Source of the DNA: Eucommia ulmoides
Lineage: Eukaryota > Streptophyta > Magnoliopsida > Garryales > Eucommiaceae
Direction: 5' to 3'
DNA length: 64,000 bases
NCBI GenBank assembly: GCA_016647705.1
Contig: CM028330.1
Location: forward strand, 27,732,649-27,796,648
In this document: positions 46,826-59,324 of the stretch, one piece after another
Numbering within the stretch: position 1 is the stretch's first letter
Layout of the letters: the number at the start of each line of letters is the position of its first letter
Notes under the pieces: generated by a model
The model's database searches: none
What the model was told of the DNA's origin: nothing
Seen by the model: only the letters and a program-made list of their open reading frames with translations
Translations under genes and position numbers: made by a program

Positions 46826-47639
46826 TGTCACACCCCACCCCGGGCACCCGTCACCCGAGGCCGGGCATGACGTCAACCTCACGTGACCTGACCCATCGAC
46901 GTATATCCATCCATACATATATACCTGCATACTCGCGCTACTGTAATGTTTTTCCCACAAATATATATATATATATACCCTTTTCAAAATTTGGGAATAT
47001 ATCGATCCCAAATATTCGGAACCATAAACACAAAAATACCTGAACTTTTATAGTTCACATTCAACCGACTCATCTCCAGCATGACACTACCTCTGGACTC
47101 TACCTAGTGCCAGCAGTGGACCAACATCTAGCCACAGTACATGAAACCAAATATTTTTTTATCGGTGTACTGTCTTCATAATAAAAAAAATATTTAATGG
47201 ATTAAGCACAAATGTTAAATACCACCTTTCAAAATATAATATTTTATAGTCACATACCGGGTTGAAAATCCTATTCCACTACCCTAATGAAATGAAATAC
47301 TATAAAGATGATACCGTACATCGTATACCATATTTGAAACCAATTCCCAACTACCACCAAGGTAAAGAAATAATGTATTTAAAACACCCAAAAATAATAT
47401 TTCAAGTTAACCAATCCAAATATTTTAAATCAGCCAGTCCAAATATTTTAAATCAACCCGTCCAAGTATTTTAAACCAACCAATCCAAACATTCCAACAT
47501 AATATAAAATACTCTCCACATCCTCTCCTACTAGCCATATGATCGTTTTTACCTCACGATCGGGAGTTGCAACGATACTGTACAACCCATAAGGTTTGCA
47601 CTCTTGATGGGTCAAACCACTCTGCAGGACTTTACCTAG

Positions 47640-47815
47640 TAGGTAATCCACATCTTGAAGGATATATCCTCTTGACGAGAAGAAAATCCACATCTCGTAG
47701 GTCATATCCGCCTAGCAAAAAGAAGATCCACATCTCGTAGGTCATATCCGCCTAACGAGAAGAAAATCCACATCTCGTAGGTCATATCTGCCTAACGAGA
47801 AGAAACTATGACATA
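47640..47815. repeat. 40-bp minisatellite in the TEK-1 3' LTR
   Basis: Four units beginning TCCACATCTCGTAGGTCATA and ending GCCTAACGAGAAGAAAA. The 5' LTR has five units at 56222-56428. Confidence 0.85.
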
Positions 47816-48649
47816 GTCGGACCAAACATCACTTTTCACCTTAAAAATCGACTTGATCCAAAAATCATTTTTCCACCTTTAAACCAACCCATCGATCCAA
47901 AAATAATTTTTTTCACCTTTAAAACCAACTCGATCCAAAAATCATTTTCTATCTTTAAAACCGACTTGATCCATATAAGTTGCAAAATCGTCCATTTAAA
48001 ATAAACACATTTTTTTTATAATTTATATGAAAATAAGATTTGTAAATTTATATAGAAGACAATACACTCACCTTGTTCTCCGCACCGCAAACATGACACT
48101 GTCTAAAACCTACTGGGACGCTGGCGCCTGTGAACCTAAGAACGATAGGCCTAAATTAATACTTTACTTTTAAAATAACCTAATGTGTAGTGCCGGCCCT
48201 AAATCTCATATTTCCCATTCCCCAAGTTTTTATTATGGAAAATTATTATTTTGTCTGTTTCGCTACGTTAATATTTACCGTACCATTTTTTTCAAGATTA
48301 ACGATCATAACAATATTATTACAATTACGAAATTTATTATTACGATTGCGAAGATTTCAATACTTAACCATTTAATTTAATCGACGATAATACGCGATTA
48401 AAATTTTACCTGCTTCGAATCATTCACAGGCCGAGAAATTGGATTTTCGAATTTATTTTTATTTTTTCCCTTCCCTAATTTTCCTCTTCTATTTTTCTGT
48501 TTTCGGTTTTACTGAAAGTCCACTGCCTCGGTGATATGCTACCGCCACGGCGAACACCAATCGTCTCTGTTCTGTTTCTTTGTTCAGTAGCTGGCCGTCC
48601 CTCTCTCTCTCCTCACCAGCTCCGGGAACTCCAACACCCCGTCCGAACG

Positions 48650-48723
48650 TCACATGCACACACAACACACATAGTCACGCAGTCAACACCTCACCTGCAC
48701 AGCAACGATAACACACACATACG

Positions 48724-48755
<32 letters not shown>

Positions 48756-49200
48756 GTCGTACAAAATCGACGAACGACACACATACATACACTGTCACAC
48801 CCACCCACAACGGCGACACACATACACACGCAACAACATCGACGGACCACAGACACACACATACACACAAGCGAAGGGGCAGAACACACACACACACAAA
48901 CGAAGCACATGTATACCTGTCTAATTACCCACACACCACCAACGGACAACAACACCGCTGCCGACAACACGATCAACCGATCGCCACGCCGAAAAAACAA
49001 CCTGAACATACACACCATTCCAACACACACATACACACTTCGTCAGATCAAAATAGAGGAACACACACCTATACATACCAACGACGAACAGGGCACACAC
49101 AACTGCCCACATATGAATAGCCCACACACGCACTCTGTCGACGAGTAGAACACATACACAGTCACGCACACTCGCACATCAACCAAAATACACACCCACT
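48650..49200. repeat. CA-rich low-complexity region
   Basis: Repeated ACACAC tracts (longest about 48730-48756) interspersed with GACG words. The homologous region in the other LTR is 57240-57860 with longer (AC)n runs. Confidence 0.9.
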
Positions 49201-49740
49201 TACGATTACCGAATGATCGATAACGAACATCCACATACCCACGTCGGAGAAACCCTGACGAACTAAACCCCCCACCGCCGGCGTACCACTTCCTCTTCTA
49301 TCTATTTTTGTTTATGTGATTTTTCTTTTTTCTATGCTCCCCCTCCCATTGCATGGATGAACACACTTAAATATGCATGAAAAGGGTGGATCATACTTAC
49401 TTTATAAGATGCCACATCAATTCTCCTCCTCCACTTTTGGTTTTTGATCCCACGACTGTTTGGATGAACATATATGTGTGTGTATATATATATATATATC
49501 TTTTTCCCAAATTACATTAACCTCCCCTTAATTTTCTTTAGGTTATTATTTTAACCCATTTCAAAATTTAATATTTCTTAAATTTATAAATTCACCCCTA
49601 AAATTTTATTTCAAATTAAAAATAACACATTCTACCCCATTATTTACTAAACATTCTAAAATGCAATTAGTGAATATGCATGCACGACAATTATGGTCTT
49701 ACAACTCTTCTCTCTTAAAAGAAATTTCGTCCCGAAATTT

Positions 49741-50181
49741 TTAGTTACCTTGATCGAACAAGTGCGGATATTTATCCCTCATCTCGTTCTCTCTCTCCCA
49801 CGTCGCCTTCTCTATCGAATGACTGTGCCACAACGATTTCACTAATAGAATCGTTTTTGTCCGCAACACCTGATCTTTATGACTTAAGATCTGGACCAGC
49901 TCCTCAATGTATGTCAAATTCTTTTCTAATTCAATTGGTTGAGAAGTCAGCACATGCAAAGGACCTGACACATATTTCCTAAGCATCGACATGTGGAAAA
50001 TGTCATGTAACCTGGACAGTTCTGGTGGTAGGGTAAGTCGATAAGTTATCGCACCAACCTGTTCTAGGACCTCATATGGCTCGATATATCTCGGGCTTAG
50101 CTTCCCTTTCTTCTCGAACCTTATTATACCCTTCCACAGGGATATACGCAAAAATACATGATTGCCCACTTTAAATTCCAA
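49741..50181 (-). pseudogene. TEK-1 integrase C terminus plus chromodomain
   Basis: A 146-codon open stretch. FKVGNHVFLRISLWKG starts the integrase C-terminal domain, followed by KLSPRYIEPYEVLEQVGAIT and LHDIFHMSMLRKYV. The chromodomain-like end reads LRTKTILLVKSLWHSHSIEK, ATWERENEMRDKYPHLF. This is the order and wording of plant Tekay/Del chromoviruses, whose chromodomain directs integration to heterochromatin. Confidence 0.88.
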
Positions 50182-50843
50182 CTCTCGCCTACGCTTGTCA
50201 GCATAATTCTTTTGTTGACTTTGAGCAATCTTTAATATTTCCTAAATTACCTTTACTTTGTCTGCTATTATTTGAGCAATATCCAGCATCAATAATTTTT
50301 TTTCTCCTACTTCGGTCCAACAGACTAGAATCCTACATCTCCTGCCATACAACGCTTCATATGGTGCCATCTAAAAAATTTCATCAACATCAAATGATCA
50401 TCCCAGCTACAAGAAAATTCCATATCACAACCCCTCAACAAATCCTTCAACGTTTGAATCGTACGCTCTAATTGACTGTCAGTCCGAGAATGAGAAGCGG
50501 TACTAAATTCCAGCTTGGTACCCAAAGCAACTTGGAGACTCGGCCAGAACTTCGAAATAAATCTCAGATCTCTGTCCGACACTATAGAAACCGGTGAACC
50601 ATGTAACCGAACAATCTTGTCAATATATAATTGGGAATACTTATCAAGAGAGTACGTCGTCTTTATGGCCAGAAAATGAGCAGATTTAGCAAGCCTATCA
50701 ATGATCACCCAGATACAATTATGCCTATTTTGAGTATGGGGTAATCCCGAAATGAAATCCATCGTTATATGCTCTAATTTCCACTCTAGAATAGGTAGAG
50801 GCTGCAATAACCCTCCAGGACATTGGTGCTCGATCTTGACTTG
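50182..50843 (-). pseudogene. TEK-1 integrase core region
   Basis: Contains WKLEHITMDFISGLPHTQ, VIIDRLAKSAHFLAI and RLHGSPVSIVSDRDLRFISK, the usual integrase core of plant chromoviruses. It is part of the broken pol region and continues beyond the solo LTR at 52474. Confidence 0.85.
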
Positions 50844-52473
50844 TGATAGGTGTAAATTACCTATCTATTTCTAATCCGAATATTGTTAGTTTTCGAGTAT
50901 GTTTAATACATTTTAGTATATTTTGATGTATTTTTATTTTTTTTTTGTATTAAATCAGGTGTTTGAGGTGAAAATATATGAAAACGGATTAAAAACGATC
51001 ACATCAGATCAAAGACAGTGGAAGAACAGTGGAAAAAGGGTAAAGAAAATGAAGTTTAGAACCTGCAGCCACCGCTGCGATGGTCAAACTTCAGAGCCAG
51101 CCCAAACTCTCAGTAAATTCACCGTCGTGGTACAGAACCACCACTACGGCGTACAAAATACAGAGAGTAAGGCCACTGTTCCATCGCCGCGACGATCAAA
51201 CGATAGCCGCGACGATTATCTAACTGACTTTTCCCCACCGAGGCAATGAATCCCACCGCCGTGATGGTCACCTCTACACATATTAGATATTTTCCCTATT
51301 TATACCCCATCCTCTTCTCACCTTCGGCCATTAGAGCTCCATAGGACTTAGTATATTTTTTAGAGATAGGTTTTGAGAGTGCTCATTCAAACCCTGGGGA
51401 GAAGATCACATTACCAAGTAGTGCGAGCGATCTCGAAACATTTTTAGCGATAAATTTTCGGACTAGGCTAAGTTTCTCTTGTTCCTTCTTTTATTTCTTA
51501 ACTTAGAATTGTTGTTTGAGCATGTTTAGCTCATTTTATATTCTATAACCGGCTATAGCCATAAGCTAAATGGGTTTTTGTCTAGGGATTAATATATTTA
51601 TGGAAATGTTGTTTTGTTGAGTTTGTGTTTTGTTTGCGGTTGTTCTTCATTATTTTGATTGTGTGTACTGTATTGTTTATTTATCATACTTAGATAGATA
51701 TATCGAGAATACGAGGTTTGATACTCGGAAGTGGTAACCCCAAATTTGGACTAGGGTAAATGAATGTCACAATCCAATAACCTGTAAGGGAGTTGGATTG
51801 TGTACAATCAATGACGTTAGGGAAAGATTCACGTGGCCTAGGGTCGTTAAAACATTGAGGGAGACTTATTCATTGACTTGAAGTCATGTATTCCCTCGTC
51901 TTACACTCGGGAGAGGTGGCGGTGATGTTTTAGAACTGAGATTGTTGATAGGGTAAACACAACACGACGATCCAATGACCCAGTCGGGAGTTGGATTGTG
52001 TGCAATCAATAATGTTGGGGCGAGACTCACGTGACCTAGGGTCGTTAAGACATTGATGGGGACTTCTTCGTTGATATGTAGTTGCATAGTCTCTCGTCTT
52101 ACACTTGGGAGAGGTGGCAGGGGAGTTTACGAATGGAGATTGTCAGATAAGTCGAATGCCATTAATGTAAACTAAAATGAGATCAAACACGTTTTTGTAA
52201 ACAAAAGTTAATCCCTAGGCAATACTTTTCCTAAACATCTCATAATAGTATTAGTATAGTTAATTTAATTAGATTAATTAACTTAGTATTAGTATTATTA
52301 ATTTTAAACACATTTATTTTTGCCTAGATAAAGTTAGGTCATGACAAACGCGGTACTCAATAATAATCAAAACCAATCTCTGTGGACACGATAACCCTAA
52401 CTCTCTCGATCTATACTAAAACTTGACCTTGTATATTTGAGAGTGAAAGTAGTAGCGTATTTACGTGCTACTA
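50844..52473 (+). mobile_element. Athila-like solo LTR in TEK-1
   Basis: 1630 bp from TGATAGGTGTAAATTACC to GTGCTACTA, flanked by perfect ACTTG duplications (50839-50843 and 52474-52478). It has an AGATATTTT motif at 51285-51293 next to CTATTTATACCCC and a palindrome cluster at 51067-51265. The stem-loop block is duplicated (near 51860-51910 and 52045-52105). It is younger than TEK-1. The 108-codon frame 50923-51249 is a chance frame. Confidence 0.9.
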
Positions 52474-53487
52474 ACTTGCCAACAAACAAGACACCTGGCA
52501 ACAACTTCAATAATTTCCCGTTCCATTCCATTCCACTAATAGAGTTCTCGCAGATCCCAATACATTTTGGTACCGTATGGGTGCATTGTGTATGCTGAGC
52601 TGCGTGTTTCCTCCAAGATATCCTTCTTCAGATTGAAATCATCAGGCACACATAGTTTATTTCCAACCATCAAGACTTCATCGTTATCCCTGACATGATA
52701 GTCAGCTTTGTGACCACTATTTACTTCATCTCTAATCTTCTCCAGTTGGGCATCCGACTTTTGCACTTCTATAATACGGTCGATCAATGTCAGTCTCAAA
52801 GTCGAAGTCGCAGGTAACGCTGCCGTCTGACCAATCACTAATTGAACTCACAAAGATCTTAACTCGGCATACAGATTAATATGAACAACTTGAATGTGTA
52901 TGACCGAACCTGCCGATTGCTGACTCAACGCATCCGCTACAACATTGGCCTCACCAAGATGATAGGGGATAGCACAATAATAGACCTTGATCAATTCTAT
53001 CCAATGTCTCTGCCTCAGTTTTAGTTATTTCTGGGTAAACAAGTATTTTCAAACTCTGGTGGTCGGTGTATATTTCACAAGTCTCGTTATACAGGTAATG
53101 TCTCCAGATGTTCAAGGCAAACACAATCGCTGCCAATTCCAAATCATGCGTCGAGTAATTACGCTCATGATTTTTTAATTATCAGGAGGCATATGCAATT
53201 ACATAACCATGTTGCATCAGTACACACCCTAGTCCCTAATGTGATGTGTCACTATAGATCACAAAGCCACTACCTTCAGTCGGAAGGGAGAGTATTAACG
53301 CAGATATTAGTTTATTTTTCAGCTCTTGAAAACTTTGCTCACATTTATTCATCCACTTGAATTTAGATGCCTTGCGGGTCAATTGGGTCAACGGGGTAGC
53401 TATAACAGAAATTCCTTGTACAAACCGACGATAATAACCCGCTAATCCCAAAAAGCTTTGAACTTCGGTCACATTTTTCGGCCTCTC
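52474..53487 (-). pseudogene. TEK-1 RNase H and start of integrase
   Basis: Contains [20 protein letters not shown] and [18 protein letters not shown] (the connection/RNase H start), then [17 protein letters not shown] and TDHQSLKIL (RNase H). The stretch 52536-52838 includes HPYGTKMYWDLRELY, matching the integrase zinc-finger lead-in. Broken. Confidence 0.85.
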
Positions 53488-54379
53488 CTATTGCACCACG
53501 ACTTCGACTTTCTTTGGATACACTTGAATACCATTTCTTGAGATAACATGTCCCAATAATACCACTTGATCCCACCAGAACTCACATTTACTGAATTTGG
53601 CATACAACTGCTTCTCTTGCAACGTCTGCAACGCAATCTGGAGATGCTCTATATGCTTTTCTCTACTTTGGGAATAGATCTGTATATCATCAATGAACAT
53701 GATAATAAACTGATCTAGATAAGGTTGGAAGATCCGATTCATCAAATCCATAAAGGCAGCAGGGGAATTCGTCAACTTGAATGGCATAACTAAGAATTCA
53801 TAATGCCCATACCTCATACGAAACGTCGCCTTTGCCACGTCACTGTCTCTGACTTTCAGCTGGTGATATCTTGATCGAAGATCTTTCTTGGAAAACATCT
53901 TGGCCTTCTGCAGTTGGTCAAACAGATCATCAATTCTAGGCAATGGGTATTTATTACGAACTGTCACCTTATTCAACTACCGATAATCGATACACATCCT
54001 TAACGTGCTATCCTTCTTCTTCACGAATAACACTGGGGCTCCCCATGTAGAAACACAAGGTCTGATAAATCCACAGTCTAACAGATCTTGTAATTGAATC
54101 TTCATTTCCTTCAGCTCGGTACGCACCATTCGATAGGGTGGGATTGATATCGGCGCAGTTCCTGGAAGTAACTCGATAGTGAATTCCATTTCCTTATCCA
54201 CTGGAAACCTTGGCAATTCTTCTGGGAACACATCGAGAAAATCCCTAACTACTGGAATATCCGCCACTTGAACTTCATCCTGTCTGGTGTCAATCACATG
54301 CACGAGATATCCCTGACATCCCTTCTTTAGTAGCTTCCTAGCCTCCAGGACTGAAACCAAGCTAACAGGAGTAGTGATT
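53488..54379 (-). pseudogene. TEK-1 reverse transcriptase
   Basis: Minus-strand blocks include [55 protein letters not shown], and FIDDIQIYS with the DD catalytic pair. These are the standard reverse transcriptase motifs of plant chromoviruses. The region is part of a broken pol gene. Confidence 0.9.
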
Positions 54380-54661
54380 TTATCTTCCCGAAAATACCAG
54401 CTCTGGCTCGCCTGAGACTCGAAAGATAACTTCCTTTTTAAAATAATCCACCGTGGCATGATAGCCGAATAGCAAATCCATACCCAGTATCACATCAAAA
54501 TCATAAATACTCAGGGGTAATAGATCCACCGACAATTCTCTATCACCAATACAAAGTGAACTATCTTTATATGCACTATCTATCAGCTCCCGCACATTAT
54601 CTTCCATTAATTCCGCTGTGTTTACTAATTCCTCATAACTTTTGATCTGTCTGCTCGTCAA
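54380..54661 (-). pseudogene. TEK-1 protease region
   Basis: [20 protein letters not shown] followed by [10 protein letters not shown] is the C-terminal half of the plant gypsy aspartic protease. The upstream part, including the expected catalytic Asp motif, was not identified. Confidence 0.75.
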
Positions 54662-55379
54662 CCTGGAATGTATTTCTAAATCAAATCCTTTCTGGAATCA
54701 TCTACATCTTGTCTCTTCCATTTTTACCTAATTAGGAACAGATCGAGACATGGTATTAAATGTAATTTCATACCATCGAACGGTCATCTTCTCCTATCTT
54801 ACTAATATGAACTCCTCCTCTGATAAAATTACAAGGTTGCCTTAGTATTGCCAAGAAGTAAGTTTTATGCACACCTTTGAATGTTGTATGCTAGGATAGA
54901 ATCAATGTATATCAAATAGTAGCGCAAAGTGCTGTGTAGTCCCATAATATAAGTAAGGTATTGTCTAATAATTCAACTTAAGTGTGCTATGCTACACTAT
55001 TGTTTTATCAACTAAAATATTAGGTGCTACCGATAGTGAATCCCAATGTCAAGTAATACAAATATGATTGTTTATCAGTTATAATTTAATATTTCAAACC
55101 ACTAGTACCCCCACAATTGTGATCCATCAATTACCACTACCGATACCACAAACTAGCAGTATCACAACTTCGTCGCACCCACTAATTGTTAAGCAGAAAA
55201 ATAACAATGCACAATGCCAATGTACTATCTAATACAATGCAATAACTATTACTCACGTGCCGAACCCACCTATCGACACCCTATCTTATGGTCCACCACT
55301 GGCTCGACACCACCTATCGACATCCTATCTCATGGTCTACTACTGGCTCAATAAACTGACATGTCTACTGAACCTATAA
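54662..55379 (-). other. TEK-1 leader region, gag not recognised
   Basis: About 720 bp with no long frame and no gag or zinc-knuckle motif visible. Tekay elements usually have more than 1 kb of gag here, so gag appears to have been lost. Confidence 0.6.
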
Positions 55380-55397
55380 CCTAGGCTCTGATACCAT
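55380..55397 (-). other. TEK-1 primer-binding site (tRNA-iMet)
   Basis: The minus strand reads TGGTATCAGAGCCTAGG, matching the complement of the 3' end of plant initiator tRNA-Met and adjoining the LTR end ..GGGGTGTGACA. Confidence 0.9.
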
Positions 55398-55400
55398 AAA

Positions 55401-57513
55401 TGTCACACCCCACCCCGGACACCTGTCACCCAAGGCCAGGCGTGACGTCAACCGGACGTGACCTGACACATCGACGCATATCCATCCATCCATATATACC
55501 TACATACTCGCGCTACTGTAATTTTTTCCCCAAATATATATATATATATATATATACCCGTTTCAAAATTTGGGAATATACCGATCCCAAATATTTGCAA
55601 CCATAAACACAAAAATACCTGAACCTTCCACGGTTCACATTTGATCGACTCACCTTCAACACGACATTACCTCCGGACTATACCTAGTGCCAATAGTGGA
55701 CCAACTCCTAGCCGCGGTATCTAAAATCAAATATTTTTTTATCGGTATACTATCTTCATAATAAAAAAATATTTAATGGATCAAGCACAAATGTTAAATA
55801 CCACCTTTCAAAATATAATATTTTATAGTCATATACCCGGTTGAAAATCCAGTTCCACTGCCCCCAATGAAATGAAATACTGTAAAGATAATACTATACA
55901 TCGCATATCATATTTGAAACCAATTCCCAACTGCCACCAAGGTAAAGAAATAATGGATTTAGAACACCTAAAACAAATATTTTAAGTTAACCAATCCAAA
56001 TATTTTAAATTAGTCAGTCCAAATATTTTAAATCAACCCGTCCAAGTATTTTAAACCAACCAGGCCAAACATTCCAACATAATATAAAATACTCTCCACA
56101 TCATCTTCTACTAGCCATAAGATCGTTTTTACCTCACGATCGAGAGTTGCTACGGTACCATACCACCCCCAGGTTTTGCACTCTTGATGAGTTAAACCAT
56201 CCTACAGGACTTTGCCTAGCAGGTAATCCACATCTCGCAGGATATATCCTCTTGACGAGAAGAAAATCCATATCTCGTAGGTCATACCCGCCTAACAAGA
56301 AGAAAATTTACATCTCGTAGGTTATATCCGCCTAACGAGAAGAAAATCCATATCTCGTAGGTCATATCTGCCTAACGAGAAGCAAATCCACATCTCGTAG
56401 GTCATACCCGCCTAACGGGAAGAAACTATGCCATAGTCGGACCAAACATCACTATCCACCTTAAAAACCGACCTGATCCAACAATCATTTTCCATGTTTA
56501 AAACCAACCCATCGATCCAAAAATCATTTTTTCCACCTTTAAAACCAACTCGATCCAAAAATCATTTTCTATCTTTAAAACCAACTTGATCCATATAAGT
56601 TGCGAAATCGTCCATTTAAAATAAGCACATTTTCTACAATTTATACAAAAATAAGATTTATAAATTTACATAGAAGACAGTATACTCACCTAGTTCTCTG
56701 CACTGCAAAAATGACACTGTCCAAAACCTACTGGGACGTTGGCACCTGTGAACCTAACAACGATAGGCCTAAATTAATATTTTACTTTTAAAATAACCTA
56801 ATGTGCAATGCAGGCCCTAAATCTCATATTTCTCATTCCCTAAGTTTTTATTATGGAGAATTATTATTTTGTCTGTTTTGCTACGTTAATATTTACCGTA
56901 CCTTTTGTTTTTTCAAGATTAACGATCATAACAATATTATTACAATTGGAAAGATTTCAATACTTAACCATTTAATTTAATCGACAATAATACCCGATTA
57001 AAATTTTACCTACTCCGAATCGTTCACAGGCCGAGAAATTGGATTTTCGAATTTATTTTTATTTTTTTCCTTTCCTTCCTTTTCCTTTTCTATTTTTCTA
57101 TTTTCTGCTTTACTAAAAGTCCACCGCCTCGGCGATACGCTACCGCTGCGGCAAACACCGTTCGCCTCTGTTCTGTTTTCTTATTCAGCGGTTGGTCGTT
57201 CCTCTCTCTCTCCTCACCAGCTCTGGCAACTCCCATACCCCGTTCGAACGTCATATGCATACACAACACATAGAGTCACACCGTCGATGCCTCACCTGCA
57301 TAGTAACAATCATACACACACACACACACATAAACAAATAAACACACACACACATACACACATGCACACACACACACACCGTCGCACAAAATCGACGAAT
57401 GGCACACATACATACACCGTCACACATACCCACGACGCCAACACACACACACATATGCAGCAGCACTGACAGACCACAGACACACACACACACAGAGACA
57501 AGTGAAGGTGTAG

Positions 57514-57548
<35 letters not shown>

Positions 57549-58126
57549 GAAGTACATGCACACTTGTCCGATCACCTACACACCACCAGTAAACAACAAC
57601 ACCATCGACGATGACACTATCAATTGACCGCCACTCTAAAAGAATAGCCAGAACACATAAACCATTCCGACACACACATACACACTTCGCCAGATCAAAA
57701 CAGAGGAACACACACCCCCAAACACCAACGACAAATAGAGCATTCACACTTGCGCACATTTGAATAGCCCATACACGCACTCTATCGACGAGTAGAACAC
57801 ACACATAGTCACACACACATGCACATCGACCAAAACATACACCCACGCATGATCACCGGATGATCGACGACGAACACCCATACACCTACGCCGGAGAAAC
57901 CCCGACGAACTGAACCCCTCGCCGTCGGCGAACCACTTCCCCTTCTTTTTATTTTTGTTTCTGATTTTTCTTCTTTTGAGGCTCTCCCTCCCATTACATA
58001 GATGAACACACTTCAATATGCATAAAAATGGTGGATCATCCTTGCTCCATTAGAGGCCATGTTAATTCTCCTCCTCTACTTTTGGTTTTCGATCCCATGA
58101 TTGTTTGGATGATATGTGCATATATA

Positions 58127-58189
<63 letters not shown>
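55401..58189 (-). repeat. TEK-1 5' LTR (truncated at its start)
   Basis: Colinear with 46826-49497. It ends at a (TA)n tract (about 58143-58186), where the other LTR continues for a further ~200 bp. Five 40-bp minisatellite units are at 56222-56428 and the CA-rich region is at 57240-57860. Long frames (57310-57846 and others) are repeat translations. Confidence 0.85.
58143..58186. repeat. (TA)n microsatellite at the TEK-1/TAT-1 junction
   Basis: About twenty TA dinucleotides. The partner LTR has only about eight at 49483-49498. The LTR is truncated at this tract and TAT-1 sequence follows. Confidence 0.9.
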
Positions 58190-58192
<3 letters not shown>

Positions 58193-58847
58193 ACTCTATC
58201 TCCACAGGGTCGGAGGGAAATTTTGGATGCTGGCGTCGAATAACCTTCATTGTGGCCCAGTTCCCTACCTCCGAGAAGCCATTGGTCATCTTCTACCAGA
58301 GTGCTAGGTATCTGGGTCTCTTCTTCTACTCTCTACCCCCTTTAATCTGCCCTTTTCCCTATCCTGATTAACGATGTCCAGCCATTTATGCTCCAGGCTC
58401 TTCACAAGCTGTTTGTAGGTGGCAAACTTAGCATCGAGTATGTCAATTTGGGACAAGAGGTATTGGGAATCAGCTTGGAGTTTGAGATTATCTGTCCGCA
58501 CAATAGAGATATCGACATGGAGGCTTGCTTCCACCACGATAATTTTTCTGAGGGTAGATCGGTGGGACTCTAGTTTGGTGAAGAGCATGCCCTTCGAAAA
58601 AAGCTGGTTCACCAGCCCATGGAACCAAAAGACAAGCTGTCTATAAAAACAAGTTGGGGAGAAAAAGTGGGGATTCATGAAATTGAAAGAGATTGTCAAA
58701 TAATCTAAGTACTGAGAAAAAGCAAAGCACTCTCTCTCGTTATATCCCTGTAGATGTCCCTAGCCAGCTGCTCCAGGGGAAATACTGCCAAGCTTCTTCT
58801 AGTCGGCCGGTGGCGTCACTCATCCTAGGAATTCTGGCATCAGTGCT
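58190..58847 (-). pseudogene. TAT-1 3' region with a possible antisense ORF
   Basis: A 131-codon minus-strand frame (58304-58699) with a heptad-like helix-rich stretch (DNLKLQADSQYLLSQIDILD, then KQLVKSLEHKWLDIVNQ). Grande-like and other Tat-clade elements are known to carry an antisense ORF between pol and the 3' LTR, and this piece lies where that would be expected for TAT-1. The family is not proven; it may be only a fragment. The plus frames at 58388 and 58419 are shadows. Confidence 0.4.
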
Positions 58848-59324
58848 TGATAGGTGTAATTTACCTATCTATTTTTAAACTGAACTTGTTAGTTTTCAAG
58901 TATGTTTATTAGGTTTTAATATGGTTTTATTCTTTTTGTTATAAATAAGGTGTGTGGGGGTGAAAATGGATGAAAACGGATCATAAATGATCAAATTGGA
59001 TCAAGAACAGTGGAAGAACGGTGAGAAAACAAGCAAAAGGTCAAAATTCATAACCTGTAGCCCATCGCCGCGGCGTTGAAACCACCGATGTGGCGGTTAA
59101 GATGCAGAGAAGGCCCTAAAGTTGCTAAAAACCTACTGCCGCATCCACCGCCGAGGCCTTAACTAAACCGACATACCCACCGCCATGGTGGTCACTCTAC
59201 ACACATTTTAGATATTTATTTAGATATTTTTTGCTTCCTATATCTTCTTCTCTCCTATTTTCCGGCCAAAAAGAGAGCTCATAGGGTTAGAATAGAGTTG
59301 AGAAGTTTTTCGAGAATGCTCGCT

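Larger units (their letters stand above)
46826..49703 (-). repeat. TEK-1 3' LTR
   Basis: 2878 bp. Read on the plus strand it goes from TGTCACACCCC to GGTCTTACA. It contains internal minisatellites: ~25-bp units around 47409-47500, four ~40-bp units at 47640-47815, ~37-bp units at 47835-47960 and a CA-rich region at 48650-49200. Long frames here (48536-49120 and its overlaps on both strands) are translations of the CA/TG repeats. Confidence 0.88.
46826..58189 (-). mobile_element. TEK-1: Tekay/Del-type chromovirus (Ty3/gypsy), broken
   Basis: An ~11.4-kb minus-strand element. Its LTRs are 46826-49703 (3') and 55401-58189 (5', missing roughly its first 200 bp beyond a TA tract). A tRNA-iMet primer-binding site TGGTATCAGAGCC is at 55380-55397. 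The pol domains on the minus strand run protease, reverse transcriptase, RNase H, integrase, chromodomain. Gag was not recognised in the ~700 bp between the primer site and protease. The PPT region near 49704-49745 includes the AATTTCGGGACGAAATTTC stretch typical of Tekay/Del elements. A 1.6-kb Athila-like solo LTR sits between integrase and RNase H. Several lesions break the coding part. Confidence 0.85.

Noticed and set aside
48536-49234. Overlapping long frames on both strands rich in His/Thr or Cys/Val
   Set aside because: They are translations of the CA/TG-rich part of the TEK-1 LTR; the other LTR (57240-57860) shows the same artefact with different frames.
58028-58371. Frames with Tyr-Ile repeats
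   Set aside because: Translation of the (TA)n tract.
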